NCBI GenBank assembly: GCA_002434245.1
Contig: DJJR01000016.1
Location: forward strand, 24,853 to 88,852
Source of the DNA: Pelosinus fermentans
GTDB taxonomy: Bacteria > Bacillota > Negativicutes > DSM-13327
Direction: 5' to 3'
DNA length: 64,000 bases
Under the pieces are notes generated by a model. It was not told where the DNA came from. It did not search any database and was given only the letters and a program-made list of their open reading frames with translations. The position numbers were made by a program, and so were the translations under genes. Shown here piece by piece: positions 1-7,102 of this stretch (position 1 is the first letter of the stretch; each line of letters opens with the position of its first letter).

Positions 1-36
1 TTTCGGCATTTTTTTATTAGTCCTGTAAACTAGAAA

Positions 37-246
37 TTAGTGTTTGTGATCACAGCCGCAAGAACAACCGTGGGCATGGTTAGCGGTTTGCTGTGCATCA
101 CAATGGGTTTTTACATGACCCTTAATCGTATCGATATACAAACGTCGCAACTTGGCTTGTTCTGCTATTTCTTCTTCTGTTAATGTTCCTGCCTTTTGCT
201 TTCGTCCTAGTTCATTAATCCTAGAAATATCTTCTGGTGTTATCAT
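37..246 (-). CDS. DUF896 (YnzC/UPF0291-like) small protein with His/Cys tail
   Basis: This is a 69-residue protein. Its first ~45 residues match the DUF896 pattern: a start reading [20 protein letters not shown] followed by a helix with LRRLYID. DUF896 proteins are small cytoplasmic helical-hairpin proteins of Firmicutes whose molecular role is poorly defined. The last ~20 residues are unusual: [13 protein letters not shown] is dense in His and Cys and looks able to bind a metal ion. The gene is divergent from the flavoprotein at 372, with a shared intergenic region. The family call is firm. Metal binding is my inference. Confidence 0.85.
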   Translation of the reverse strand: MITPEDISRINELGRKQKAGTLTEEEIAEQAKLRRLYIDTIKGHVKTHCDAQQTANHAHGCSCGCDHKH

Positions 247-307
247 AATAATGAAGACCTCACTTCCTATTTATGTTATTATTTAGATAAGAGAAGAATA
301 ATAACAT

Positions 308-344
308 TTTACAAAATTTTATTATTATATTTGCATTTTGTAAA
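308..344. promoter_or_regulatory. Inverted repeat in divergent intergenic region (operator candidate)
   Basis: TTTACAAAAT at 308-317 is the exact reverse complement of ATTTTGTAAA at 335-344, with a 17-nt spacer. It lies between two divergent genes and just upstream of the ribosome site of the flavoprotein gene. It could be a repressor or redox-regulator operator, or an RNA hairpin. I do not recognise it as a known box. Confidence 0.35.
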
Positions 345-371
345 GTAAAAAAACGTAAAGGATGAAAATAT

Positions 372-1283
372 ATGTATGATTTGATTATTATAGGCGGTGG
401 ACCCGCCGGACTGACTGCCGCAGTGTATGCAGCTCGCAAAAAAATGAATACGCTGCTACTGACAAAAGAATTTGGTGGACAACTCATGTGGACAAAGGAA
501 ATAGAAAATTACATGGGATATCAATTTATTAGTGGTCCAGAACTAATGGAGAAATTTGAAGAACAGGTGAAACGTTTTGCCGTTGCCATTCAATACGAAG
601 AAGTAAATGGTTTTGTAGTGAATCAAGATGGTACATTTTTGGTTAAGACAGAAGAGAAGGAATATAAAAGTAAAACTGTGATACTAGCCACAGGTAAAAG
701 ACCTAGGGGGCTAGACATACCAGGTGAAAAGGAATTCACCGGACGGGGAGTTAGCTATTGCGCCACTTGTGATGGTCCCTTTTTTGACAATAAAGCGGTA
801 GCTGTCATAGGGGGCGGCAACTCAGCAGTTCAAGCAGCTCTCGAACTTAGCAAAATTGCACATAACGTATACTTAGTAGTACGAAATGATCATTACATTG
901 CTGATCCGATTATTCTTGAAAAAATGAATGCTGCTACCAATATTATTGAAAAGATCGGTTACGAATCAGAAGGAATTTACGGTAATGAGGTAGTGGAAAA
1001 GATTACGATCCGTGAGATTACGACGGGAAAACTTCAAGATCTGGCTATCGATGGGGTTTTTGTAGAAATTGGCTTAGAACCCAATTCTGAGTATGTAGAA
1101 GATATCGTTAGGATGAATAAGAGAAAAGAATTAATGGTCGATTGCCGCTCTAGAACCAATATTCCAGGAGTGTATGCAGCTGGAGATATTACAGATGGTC
1201 CTGATAAACAAATCGTAATCGCGGCAGGAGATGGTGCTAAAGCTGCTTTGATGGCTTATGATTATTTGTTGCATAAGGAATAA
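372..1283 (+). CDS. Thioredoxin reductase / AhpF C-terminal-like FAD disulfide oxidoreductase
   Basis: This 303-residue two-dinucleotide-fold flavoprotein has an FAD motif GGGPAG at residues ~8-13, a redox-active CATC at Cys130 and Cys133, a second nucleotide motif GGGNSA near residue 148, and a C-terminal FAD loop AAGDITDG. The family passes electrons from a pyridine nucleotide or ferredoxin through FAD to a disulfide in thioredoxin or AhpC-type partners in the cytoplasm. The usual NADPH signature HRRxxxR of classical TrxB is not visible after the second Rossmann motif. The phrase VEIGLEPNSEYVED resembles AhpF more than TrxB, so the electron donor is uncertain. The start is an ATG after AAAGGATG. 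A terminator follows. Confidence 0.88.
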   Translation: MYDLIIIGGGPAGLTAAVYAARKKMNTLLLTKEFGGQLMWTKEIENYMGYQFISGPELMEKFEEQVKRFAVAIQYEEVNGFVVNQDGTFLVKTEEKEYKSKTVILATGKRPRGLDIPGEKEFTGRGVSYCATCDGPFFDNKAVAVIGGGNSAVQAALELSKIAHNVYLVVRNDHYIADPIILEKMNAATNIIEKIGYESEGIYGNEVVEKITIREITTGKLQDLAIDGVFVEIGLEPNSEYVEDIVRMNKRKELMVDCRSRTNIPGVYAAGDITDGPDKQIVIAAGDGAKAALMAYDYLLHKE

Positions 1284-1314
1284 TTAATCTGATCAAAAAA
1301 ATATTAAAGGATTT

Positions 1315-1342
1315 AAAGGTAGAGAAAAACTCTACCTTTTTT
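1315..1342 (+). terminator. Rho-independent terminator after the flavoprotein gene
   Basis: A 10-bp perfect stem (AAAGGTAGAG with CTCTACCTTT) has an A5 loop and is followed by a T-run. It ends the 372-1283 transcript and isolates it from the tail module that follows. Confidence 0.9.
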
Positions 1343-1541
1343 CTGTTTATTTTACATTTTATATTATATTTAGGATTTTATGTCATATTTATGTCAGTTA
1401 CAAAGCTATTTCAAAGGTGTATGTTTAAATAGTGGAAAGCATTACCAATATTACTGTAGCCTTATGATGAATAACGGAGGAATTTGAATTTGAAGAAATG
1501 TGATTAAGTAAAGTCATAAATAGAATCAGGGAGAGAAGTTT

Positions 1542-1982
1542 ATGATAAATGAAGGCAATATGCTTAGTTATGAGAGATTTAAGGGCCTGATGGGCAGAAC
1601 CTCATATGATAATAAATTAGCTAATACTAATCAATTTACTAGAAAGGTAGAAGCGGCTTTGTATGATTATCCTATGTGGAAAGTCAATTCAGAACTACTT
1701 CAATCTCAATATAAAGGGAATCCGACACTAGCGAAGGATATACTGGAATCTCCGACAGAAAGACTAGGTATACGACGTCTTGATTATGTTTCGCATATTA
1801 AGCTTATAGAAGCCACTATGGCGGTTTTAAGTCCCCTACAGCAAGCCTTTGTCCAACAAAGATATTTCAGAAGAACTCCTTTTAAGATTATTGCTGAAGA
1901 GTTGGCAGTAACGGAACGTCATTTATATCGTATTCGGCAAGAGATTATTCGGTTGTTTCAAATATCTTTTGGTTGGCTTTGA
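1542..1982 (+). CDS. ArpU/sigma-70 region 4-like phage late transcription regulator
   Basis: This 146-residue protein has a C-terminal helix-turn-helix of sigma region 4 type: LSPLQQAFVQQRYF, then a second helix ending TERHLYRIRQEIIRLF. This layout is typical of ArpU/RinA-like late-gene activators of Firmicute phages. The ATG follows a GGGAGAG ribosome site. It is the first gene of the tail module and is transcribed with it, so I infer that it switches the module on. No integrase, CI or Cro-like gene accompanies it. A sigma-like factor acting directly with RNA polymerase is an alternative. Confidence 0.75.
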   Translation: MINEGNMLSYERFKGLMGRTSYDNKLANTNQFTRKVEAALYDYPMWKVNSELLQSQYKGNPTLAKDILESPTERLGIRRLDYVSHIKLIEATMAVLSPLQQAFVQQRYFRRTPFKIIAEELAVTERHLYRIRQEIIRLFQISFGWL

Positions 1983-2010
1983 AATGATGTCAATTTGACA
2001 GTGAAAAATA

Positions 2011-2057
2011 TACCTATCTAAATTCAAGAAGATTTGTACGGATAAAGAAATGAGGGA
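2011..2057. repeat. Imperfect direct repeat, copy 1
   Basis: TACCTATCTAAATTC (2011-2025), 9 variable bases, TGTACGGATA (2035-2044), then an ATGAGGG block. The same arrangement recurs at 2598-2642. This copy is downstream of the ArpU-like gene and outside any convincing gene. Confidence 0.8.
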
Positions 2058-2361
2058 CAATATCAAAAGTAGGATTGATGAGAATTATACGATGCACGGA
2101 AGCACGCATATGAGAAAAAATACAATAGTTTTAAAAACATACTATAAGGGGGTTCATAGTCGGTTTTGATAAGCGAGATTTTTCTGTATATAGTATATCC
2201 TAACGAGTATGCCACATTCATGTAAGTTAGAATTTCAATATAAAGTAGTATATTGATAAAATCGAAAAATATATAAGGGGTGTGATAGTATCGACTACAC
2301 ACAAAAACAAATAAGACGAACTATTGAACGATATCAAGAACTTCGAAGTCTCGCGGAAGTT

Positions 2362-2619
2362 GTGTCTTCAAATTTAGAAGATGTAGGGACTAGTGATTTT
2401 GTTAAGTGCAAAAGATTTGATCGTATCGTCTGTATATTGGTAGACTTAGATAAATCGATTTTAATGCTTACTCCACGTCAGCGAGAAGTAGTGACTTTTA
2501 TTCAAGATGGTTATTCTACTGCAATGATCGGCCGTAAACTTAATCTTAGTGTAGCGACAATAAAATTTCACTTTAATGCAGCAATTTTTAAAATTAGTAC
2601 CTATCTAAATTCTGGCTGA
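2362..2619 (+). CDS. LuxR/sigma-like HTH regulator, phage module (start uncertain)
   Basis: This protein of at least 85 residues has a C-terminal helix-turn-helix: LTPRQREVVTFIQDGYS, then a recognition helix near LNLSVATIKFHF. It resembles the LuxR/sigma region 4 fold seen in small phage regulators. The first ordinary start is GTG at 2362, but it has no good ribosome site. The same frame stays open back to 2260, and an AAGGGG at 2275-2280 precedes an ATC codon at 2290. Reading from there adds 24 residues containing TIERYQELRSLAEVV, which looks like real coding sequence. The true start may therefore be a rare ATC/ATA codon or a mutated ATG. It probably helps control the tail genes. Confidence 0.65.
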   Translation: MSSNLEDVGTSDFVKCKRFDRIVCILVDLDKSILMLTPRQREVVTFIQDGYSTAMIGRKLNLSVATIKFHFNAAIFKISTYLNSG

Positions 2620-2642
2620 TATGTACGGATAGAGAATGAGGG
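2598..2642. repeat. Imperfect direct repeat, copy 2
   Basis: TACCTATCTAAATTC (2598-2612), a 9-nt spacer and TGTACGGATA (2622-2631), followed by GAGAATGAGGGG. It covers the 3' end of the HTH gene and the ribosome site of the next gene. The two conserved blocks and their 9-nt spacing match copy 1. Confidence 0.8.
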
Positions 2643-2649
2643 GAGATAT

Positions 2650-2829
2650 ATGAAATATTATACTATTAATATACTTGAAGCTATGTATCGAGAGAAGTAT
2701 CCTGAATTAGCAGCAACGATAATACACGAAAAGGCAAAGCTGTTGCATAGTCAGCTTAATACACTAGACGTTCGTTGGAAACGTAGTAATCGTTTGTTCT
2801 ATAGTAAGATTGATCTATATGGAATGTAA
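2650..2829 (+). CDS. Small hypothetical phage-module protein (59 aa)
   Basis: This 59-residue ORF begins MKYYTINILEAMYREKYPEL and ends IDLYGM. It starts at an ATG behind a strong GAGGGGAGAT ribosome site. It is basic and helical in appearance, with no signal peptide or membrane segment. It follows the HTH gene by 30 nt in the same direction, as expected for an operon member. I do not recognise the family. A small DNA-binding accessory role is possible but unsupported. Confidence 0.6.
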   Translation: MKYYTINILEAMYREKYPELAATIIHEKAKLLHSQLNTLDVRWKRSNRLFYSKIDLYGM

Positions 2830-3052
2830 TAAGATTGTTTTACTTATAAGGCAATTTTGGACAAACAATTAGAATTTCGAATAGTAATGATAAGAAGATG
2901 AATTATTTTAGATAATAGGAACCGCCAAAGAATTTGAGTTGATCTTTTTAGCACATGCGGGTGTGTAGTATAAAAAATGGTAGTGGAGGTGCGGGGTATT
3001 GAAGTAATAGTAATACAAGTTTTTATGTAAAGTGACAAGGAGGGAGTTGCAA

Positions 3053-3262
3053 ATGAAGAAGAATTTGATGATGCAGCAAAGTAATGCCAAATTACAAACT
3101 TTATTAGAGACGGCATTGGACTTTGCAATGTTAATTACCAATGGAGATCAAGGAAAATTTGAGGTGTTTCGTCGTGTTATGCTTAACAAATATAATGCTC
3201 TAAAAAAAATCAATAGTGAATTCAATGAAGAGTGCAAGCAACAAGAAATTAGTAATATGTAA
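3053..3262 (+). CDS. Small hypothetical phage-module protein (69 aa)
   Basis: This 69-residue, mostly helical, charged protein begins MKKNLMMQQSNAKLQTLLE. I chose the ATG at 3053 because AAGGAGGG lies at the right distance upstream. A GTG at 3032 would precede that ribosome site. It sits immediately before the tail tube gene. In siphophages the slot before the tube often holds a tail terminator or completion gene, but this protein is much shorter than those and shows no similarity I can recognise. Confidence 0.6.
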   Translation: MKKNLMMQQSNAKLQTLLETALDFAMLITNGDQGKFEVFRRVMLNKYNALKKINSEFNEECKQQEISNM

Positions 3263-3310
3263 GTATCTAATGATTATTAAAAAGTACAGAAATATTAGGA
3301 GGAAATATAT

Positions 3311-4258
3311 ATGACTCAGGCACAAGGTGCACAAGGAAGGTTAGTATTTGATTATGAATCCAGTTTTGGACAGAACCCAACTAATAAAGCGGGGAAAATT
3401 TTACCATTCAACACATTAGATGTGAAATCAAAACAAAATTTAAAAGACTTGGCCACTATTACTGGTACGCGAAATCCTGTAGCACCTGCTCCTGGTAATA
3501 TCAGCGTAGACGGAAATATTGTTGTACCTATGGATGAGGCAGGCATTGGATATTGGTTAACAGGATTATTTGGTATTCCTGTAACTACAGGCAGTGATGA
3601 TCCTTATCAGCATGTGTTTAAAATTGGTGCAACGCAGCCTTCTATGGTATTGGAAAAAGGATTTACGGATATTGGACAGTATGTACTGTTAAATAGCTGC
3701 AAAATTAGTTCTTTTAAAGTAGCTTTTGGCGGCGAAGATGAGTTAACGGCATCTATGACAATTATGGGAGCAAAAGAAGTTCTTACATCTACTCCTTATA
3801 TGACTAACCCTTCCAATATGGTCTTATCTCGCTTTACCAACTTACAAGCCAGTATTGAGGAAGGTGGAGCAGCAATTGCTACTATTACTAAAGGTGATTT
3901 TACCATTGATGCAGGGTTGGATGGGACTCAGTATACTATAGGAAATGGTGGTCTCCGCAGCGACATTCCTGCGGGCATCTATAAGATATCTGGCAGTATT
4001 ACAGCTCTATTTGATGGAGCTGCATTATTGGAAAAAGCTCTTGCGGGAACAAAATCAAGTTTAAAAGTGAAGTTTTCAGATGAGAGCCACAGCCTAGAAT
4101 TTTCATTCCCAGAAATTACATATGAACGTAGCACCCCAAGTATAACAGGTCCTGCAGGTGTTTTAATTACACTGCCCTTCCATGCTTTTTATGAATCAAA
4201 TGCTGATAATTCAGCAGTGAAAGTTACCTTGGTTAACGGTGTTGCCAGTTACCTATAA
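3311..4258 (+). CDS. Phage tail tube protein
   Basis: This 315-residue protein has a long beta-rich sequence and the N-terminal pattern of the phage tail-tube family found in long-tailed phages: an FDYESSFG segment, then alternating Gly/Thr-rich strands with FKIGATQPSMVLEKGF in the middle. The tube protein polymerises around the tape measure to form the non-contractile tail shaft. No sheath gene follows, so the tail is not contractile. The start is an ATG after AGGAGGAAAT. It is followed closely by the tail chaperone gene, which is the usual order. Confidence 0.8.
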   Translation: MTQAQGAQGRLVFDYESSFGQNPTNKAGKILPFNTLDVKSKQNLKDLATITGTRNPVAPAPGNISVDGNIVVPMDEAGIGYWLTGLFGIPVTTGSDDPYQHVFKIGATQPSMVLEKGFTDIGQYVLLNSCKISSFKVAFGGEDELTASMTIMGAKEVLTSTPYMTNPSNMVLSRFTNLQASIEEGGAAIATITKGDFTIDAGLDGTQYTIGNGGLRSDIPAGIYKISGSITALFDGAALLEKALAGTKSSLKVKFSDESHSLEFSFPEITYERSTPSITGPAGVLITLPFHAFYESNADNSAVKVTLVNGVASYL

Positions 4259-4280
4259 TTATAGAAAAGGGAGATTACCT

Positions 4281-4547
4281 ATGATGATATTACCGCAAGC
4301 AAGGGCTATGAGCCGCAATGAATTGAAATCTTTTCGTGCTGCTGGTTTGGATCCAGTATTTTTTGACTCTACAAGTGATAATCAATTATCATTTTTAAAA
4401 TTAACAGTCTTAGGAAATGATTGGATTTTGGATAACATTTATAAAGATCATGATTTTGATGACGTACCCAATAATCAACTTGTAGAATTGGCAGAGAAAA
4501 CTTTTCGTTTGACGTATGGGCTGGAGAAAGAAGTAAAAAACTCCTAG
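4281..4547 (+). CDS. Tail assembly chaperone (lambda G-like)
   Basis: This 88-residue acidic protein lies between the tube and tape measure genes, where lambda-like phages encode the tail assembly chaperone G. The ATG at 4281 follows AAGGGAG. Its last codons read GTA AAA AAC TCC TAG, so the canonical slippery heptamer A AAA AAC (4535-4541) lies two codons before the stop. A -1 slip there would join it to the next ORF, as lambda G is joined to T. The chaperone would coat the tape measure protein before the tube polymerises. The call rests mainly on position and the slippery site. Confidence 0.7.
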   Translation: MMILPQARAMSRNELKSFRAAGLDPVFFDSTSDNQLSFLKLTVLGNDWILDNIYKDHDFDDVPNNQLVELAEKTFRLTYGLEKEVKNS

Positions 4548-4598
4548 CGGTCTGGAAATGGGTGGTAGGCAGGCGACAGGAATATTGCGAAGCCTGCC
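4535..4598 (+). promoter_or_regulatory. Candidate programmed -1 ribosomal frameshift element
   Basis: The heptamer A AAA AAC at 4535-4541 is in register with the chaperone frame (AAA at 4536, AAC at 4539). After a -1 slip the ribosome reads CTC CTA GCG GTC TGG and runs without a stop into the DUF1799 ORF. Downstream, GGCAGGC (4568-4574) pairs perfectly with GCCTGCC (4592-4598) as a possible stimulatory stem. The 26-nt spacing to the stem is longer than usual, so the stem's role is uncertain. Confidence 0.65.
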
Positions 4599-4864
4599 GT
4601 AAAACCCAAAATCAGGCCGATAATAAAATTAAATGCAGGACTTGTGAAGCACGTTGTCCTGAAATAATGCTGGAAAATCGTGAGATATGGCAGCTATGGA
4701 TCTATGTGAATACTCAATGGCGTGTAAGTAATGGTGGAATAGTTGGCTTAGACTATACCGCTGTTTTTGCCATAGCAGAAGTTTATGGTATTGAGCTAAC
4801 TCCAGCGTTATGTAGAAAAATAAAAGCATTGGAAATATATGAAATACGGAGACAGGAGGTGTAA
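4562..4864 (+). CDS. DUF1799 tail protein, probable C-terminal part of a G-T-like fusion
   Basis: The C-terminal two thirds match the DUF1799 phage family, around WIYVNTQWRVSNGGIVGLDY and a following helical region. This family usually sits between the tail chaperone and the tape measure. The N-terminal part carries CEAC and CRTCEARC, a four- to five-cysteine cluster that could bind zinc. The listed start is a GTG with only a weak ribosome site. The frame is continuous with the -1 frame of the chaperone gene, so the natural product may be the frameshift fusion, with little or no independent initiation. It ends 3 nt before the tape measure gene. Confidence 0.7.
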   Translation: MVGRRQEYCEACRKTQNQADNKIKCRTCEARCPEIMLENREIWQLWIYVNTQWRVSNGGIVGLDYTAVFAIAEVYGIELTPALCRKIKALEIYEIRRQEV

Positions 4865-4866
4865 GA

Positions 4867-6126
4867 ATGTATCAGATACTTTCGGATGAAGGGTTTGCCG
4901 ATATTTTAATAGCTAAGTTGGTAGGCAGTGATTTTGGGCAAAAGATTGCCGCAGCATGTGAAATGGAACAACAATTATTAGAAAAGTTGAATTCTCTGGC
5001 AGATAACGTTCAGAAAGTTGGGCAGCAGCCAGCTAATGGATTGGGCTCATCAAAGGCAGCAGCTCAAGATAGTAAAAATAAGAGCGATGCTATTCCAAAT
5101 GAATTTGATAAGCTAGTGCAAGCTTCGTTAGAACGATTGAAAAATTATGCGCAGGAACAGTTAAAAAGTGTTATAGCTCATAAAGAATCATTGTCAGAAG
5201 GTCTAAAAAATATATTTAAAAATATATCAGCAGAAATTCCTGGACTATTAACTGCATTACTTGGTAGAAAAATGTTAGATTTATTTGATGGATGGTGGCC
5301 TAAAATCAGCAAATCATTTGAGGAAAAGCTAGCTAAAATATTTAAGATTGATAAAAATAAGGACAATAGTCAATCTTTCAGTGCGGATAAAAATAAGTCT
5401 GTTAATAATGCCTCAAATAATAACGCAAATGGTTCACAATCGGGACAACAAAAAACAAATGAAAAGCTAAGTGACATGCAGATAAATTCTGATTCATACA
5501 AGACAGATACGGCTGTTAAGGTATTTAAAAAAGATATGAGTGAGAAGAAAACGAATTATACGCAGATTATGGAAGAGTCTTTCAATCGTATAAACAGTAG
5601 TACTGAGCAACATTTTAACAAAATGCTTACAGGTGCAGAATCTTTTAGTAAAGGCTTTAAAGGTATTTTCAAGGATATGACAACAGAGATCAGTAAGATG
5701 CTGCTTGAGATATTCTATAAGAAGGTTATAGAAAAACAATTGGGTAAGTGGTTTGGAAATTTCTTAGGTGCGATATTTAAAGCAGATGGTGGACCGGTAT
5801 CATCACAAACATCCTATATCGTAGGGGAAAGAGGACCAGAATTATTCGTTCCTGATCAGTCGGGAACCATTATTCCAAATCATCGCTTGGATGAAACACT
5901 TTCTATGGCAAAACAGCAAGTTACAAGTGGTGTAAAGTATACTTCGTCAATAACAGGAGCCCAAGCACCACCTGTTATTGTTAATGTTGTCAATAAGTCT
6001 GGAGTAAAGGCCAATACAAAGCAGGAGACAAGTTGGGACGGGCAGCAGTATGTTATTAATGTTGTCATGGATGCTTATGCACGTAATGTGAATGGTATGC
6101 GTGATGTACTGGGAGTAAGGAGGTAA
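4867..6126 (+). CDS. Short phage tail tape measure protein
   Basis: This 419-residue protein has long charged helices (residues ~20-270), amphipathic stretches near ISAEIPGLLTALLG and MTTEISKMLLEIFYKK, and a typical tape-measure C-terminal signature: KADGGPVSSQTSYIVGERGP, then ELFVPDQSGTIIPN. It would fix tail length and occupy the tube lumen. It is about half the length of lambda H, implying a short tail (roughly 60 nm at 1.5 angstrom per residue, my estimate). The last ~45 residues, with VNVVNKSGV and SWDGQQYVINVV, are echoed in the lipase at 14820. AGGAGGTG precedes the ATG. Confidence 0.85.
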   Translation: MYQILSDEGFADILIAKLVGSDFGQKIAAACEMEQQLLEKLNSLADNVQKVGQQPANGLGSSKAAAQDSKNKSDAIPNEFDKLVQASLERLKNYAQEQLKSVIAHKESLSEGLKNIFKNISAEIPGLLTALLGRKMLDLFDGWWPKISKSFEEKLAKIFKIDKNKDNSQSFSADKNKSVNNASNNNANGSQSGQQKTNEKLSDMQINSDSYKTDTAVKVFKKDMSEKKTNYTQIMEESFNRINSSTEQHFNKMLTGAESFSKGFKGIFKDMTTEISKMLLEIFYKKVIEKQLGKWFGNFLGAIFKADGGPVSSQTSYIVGERGPELFVPDQSGTIIPNHRLDETLSMAKQQVTSGVKYTSSITGAQAPPVIVNVVNKSGVKANTKQETSWDGQQYVINVVMDAYARNVNGMRDVLGVRR

Positions 6127-6134
6127 TAATCAAT

Positions 6135-6479
6135 ATGACATTGTCAGTATTTCCGAATGTAGCAAATCCTGTATATCCGCTTGATGAAGGGCGGGAGAAT
6201 CCTGCGATATCTTCCCAAATGGAAAATGGAATGGTGATTTCCAGATCAAGGTTTACGCGTATTCGTAAAAAATGGATATTAAAATGGACTGCTCTTAAAA
6301 ATAATGAATATCAACTTCTCATGAATTTTTGGGAACAAATGTGTGGCGGTAGCCAAGAATTTCAATGGGTCAATCCTGTCACTGGTGTTAGCTATATTGT
6401 ACGCTTCACAGGTGAAATAAATTTTCATTTAACTTCTCATGATATGTGGGAAGGAGAGATTACCTTGCAGGAGGTCTGA
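6135..6479 (+). CDS. Minor tail protein, lambda M-like
   Basis: This 114-residue beta-rich protein lies directly after the tape measure and before the L homologue, the position of lambda M. Its sequence (SRSRFTRIRKKWILKW, NFWEQMCGG, EFQWVNPVTG, then RFTGEINFHL) fits the compact distal tail fold of this family. It should form part of the tail tip complex that nucleates tube growth. It starts 8 nt after the tape measure stop. The call uses gene order as well as sequence. Confidence 0.75.
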   Translation: MTLSVFPNVANPVYPLDEGRENPAISSQMENGMVISRSRFTRIRKKWILKWTALKNNEYQLLMNFWEQMCGGSQEFQWVNPVTGVSYIVRFTGEINFHLTSHDMWEGEITLQEV

Positions 6480-6481
6480 TT

Positions 6482-7102
6482 ATGGCACTAAGTTTATCTA
6501 ATATTTCAATTATAGAAAAAAATAAATTAACTTCCGATGGGGCATGGCTGGTTCTACTGGAAATTCAAATAACAAAAGATCTAATTATTAGGATTGTACG
6601 TAATACAGAAGATATTGTATGGAATGGTTATACATGGGTGGCATTTCCTTTTGAGTTAGATGAGATTAAAGAAACTTCCCAAGGTGAACTTCCGCAAATT
6701 CCGGTACGTGTTTCTAATATCTCTCGGAGTATTCAGCAATATATTGAACAGGCCAATGGTGGCGTTGGAGCTACTGTAATGTTACGTGTAGTTCATTCGC
6801 AGCATCTTGATATAGCAGCTGCTGATATAGAAGAAACTTTTACAGTACAGCAAGTTAGTTCAGACAGTATGTGGGTGACATTTAATTTAGGCGGCGATAT
6901 GCCTACGATGCTTCGTTTTCCATTTCGAAGAGTTTTGAAAGATTATTGCCCGTTTATGTATAAAGGGATTGAGTGTGGAGCACAATCCTATCAAGAAACT
7001 TGCAATAAGACATTAGGTGATTGTCGAGAGCGGGGGAATGCAACACGTTTTGGGGGCGAACCCAGTATTCCCCAGGGAGGTATTTATGCATCAAATCGAT
7101 AA
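6482..7102 (+). CDS. Minor tail protein, lambda L-like, four-cysteine C-terminus
   Basis: This 206-residue homologue of lambda L has a beta-rich N-terminal domain and a C-terminal domain ending CRERGNATRFGGEPSIPQGG. Four cysteines (about Cys156, 165, 174 and 181) are spaced as in the lambda L C-terminal domain, which is known to hold an iron-sulfur cluster. The cluster here is inferred from conservation. The ATG at 6482 follows AGGAGGT and is preferred over an upstream ATG at 6446 that lies inside the M-like gene. Its 3' end overlaps the K-like gene by 17 nt, suggesting coupled translation. Confidence 0.85.
   Translation: MALSLSNISIIEKNKLTSDGAWLVLLEIQITKDLIIRIVRNTEDIVWNGYTWVAFPFELDEIKETSQGELPQIPVRVSNISRSIQQYIEQANGGVGATVMLRVVHSQHLDIAAADIEETFTVQQVSSDSMWVTFNLGGDMPTMLRFPFRRVLKDYCPFMYKGIECGAQSYQETCNKTLGDCRERGNATRFGGEPSIPQGGIYASNR

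Noticed and set aside
1486..1506. A seven-codon leader ORF (TTG start) behind GGAGGAATT upstream of the ArpU-like gene
   Set aside because: It is too short to judge and has no attenuator hairpin nearby. It could be chance.
2050..2169. A 39-codon ORF starting at ATG 2050 after repeat copy 1
   Set aside because: It has no convincing ribosome site and shows no similarity to a known protein. The ATG is part of the direct repeat, so it is better read as repeat sequence.
2844..3141. Minus-strand ORFs opposite the small phage-module genes
   Set aside because: Composition is poor, they have no ribosome sites, and they are antisense to a better supported gene at 3053.
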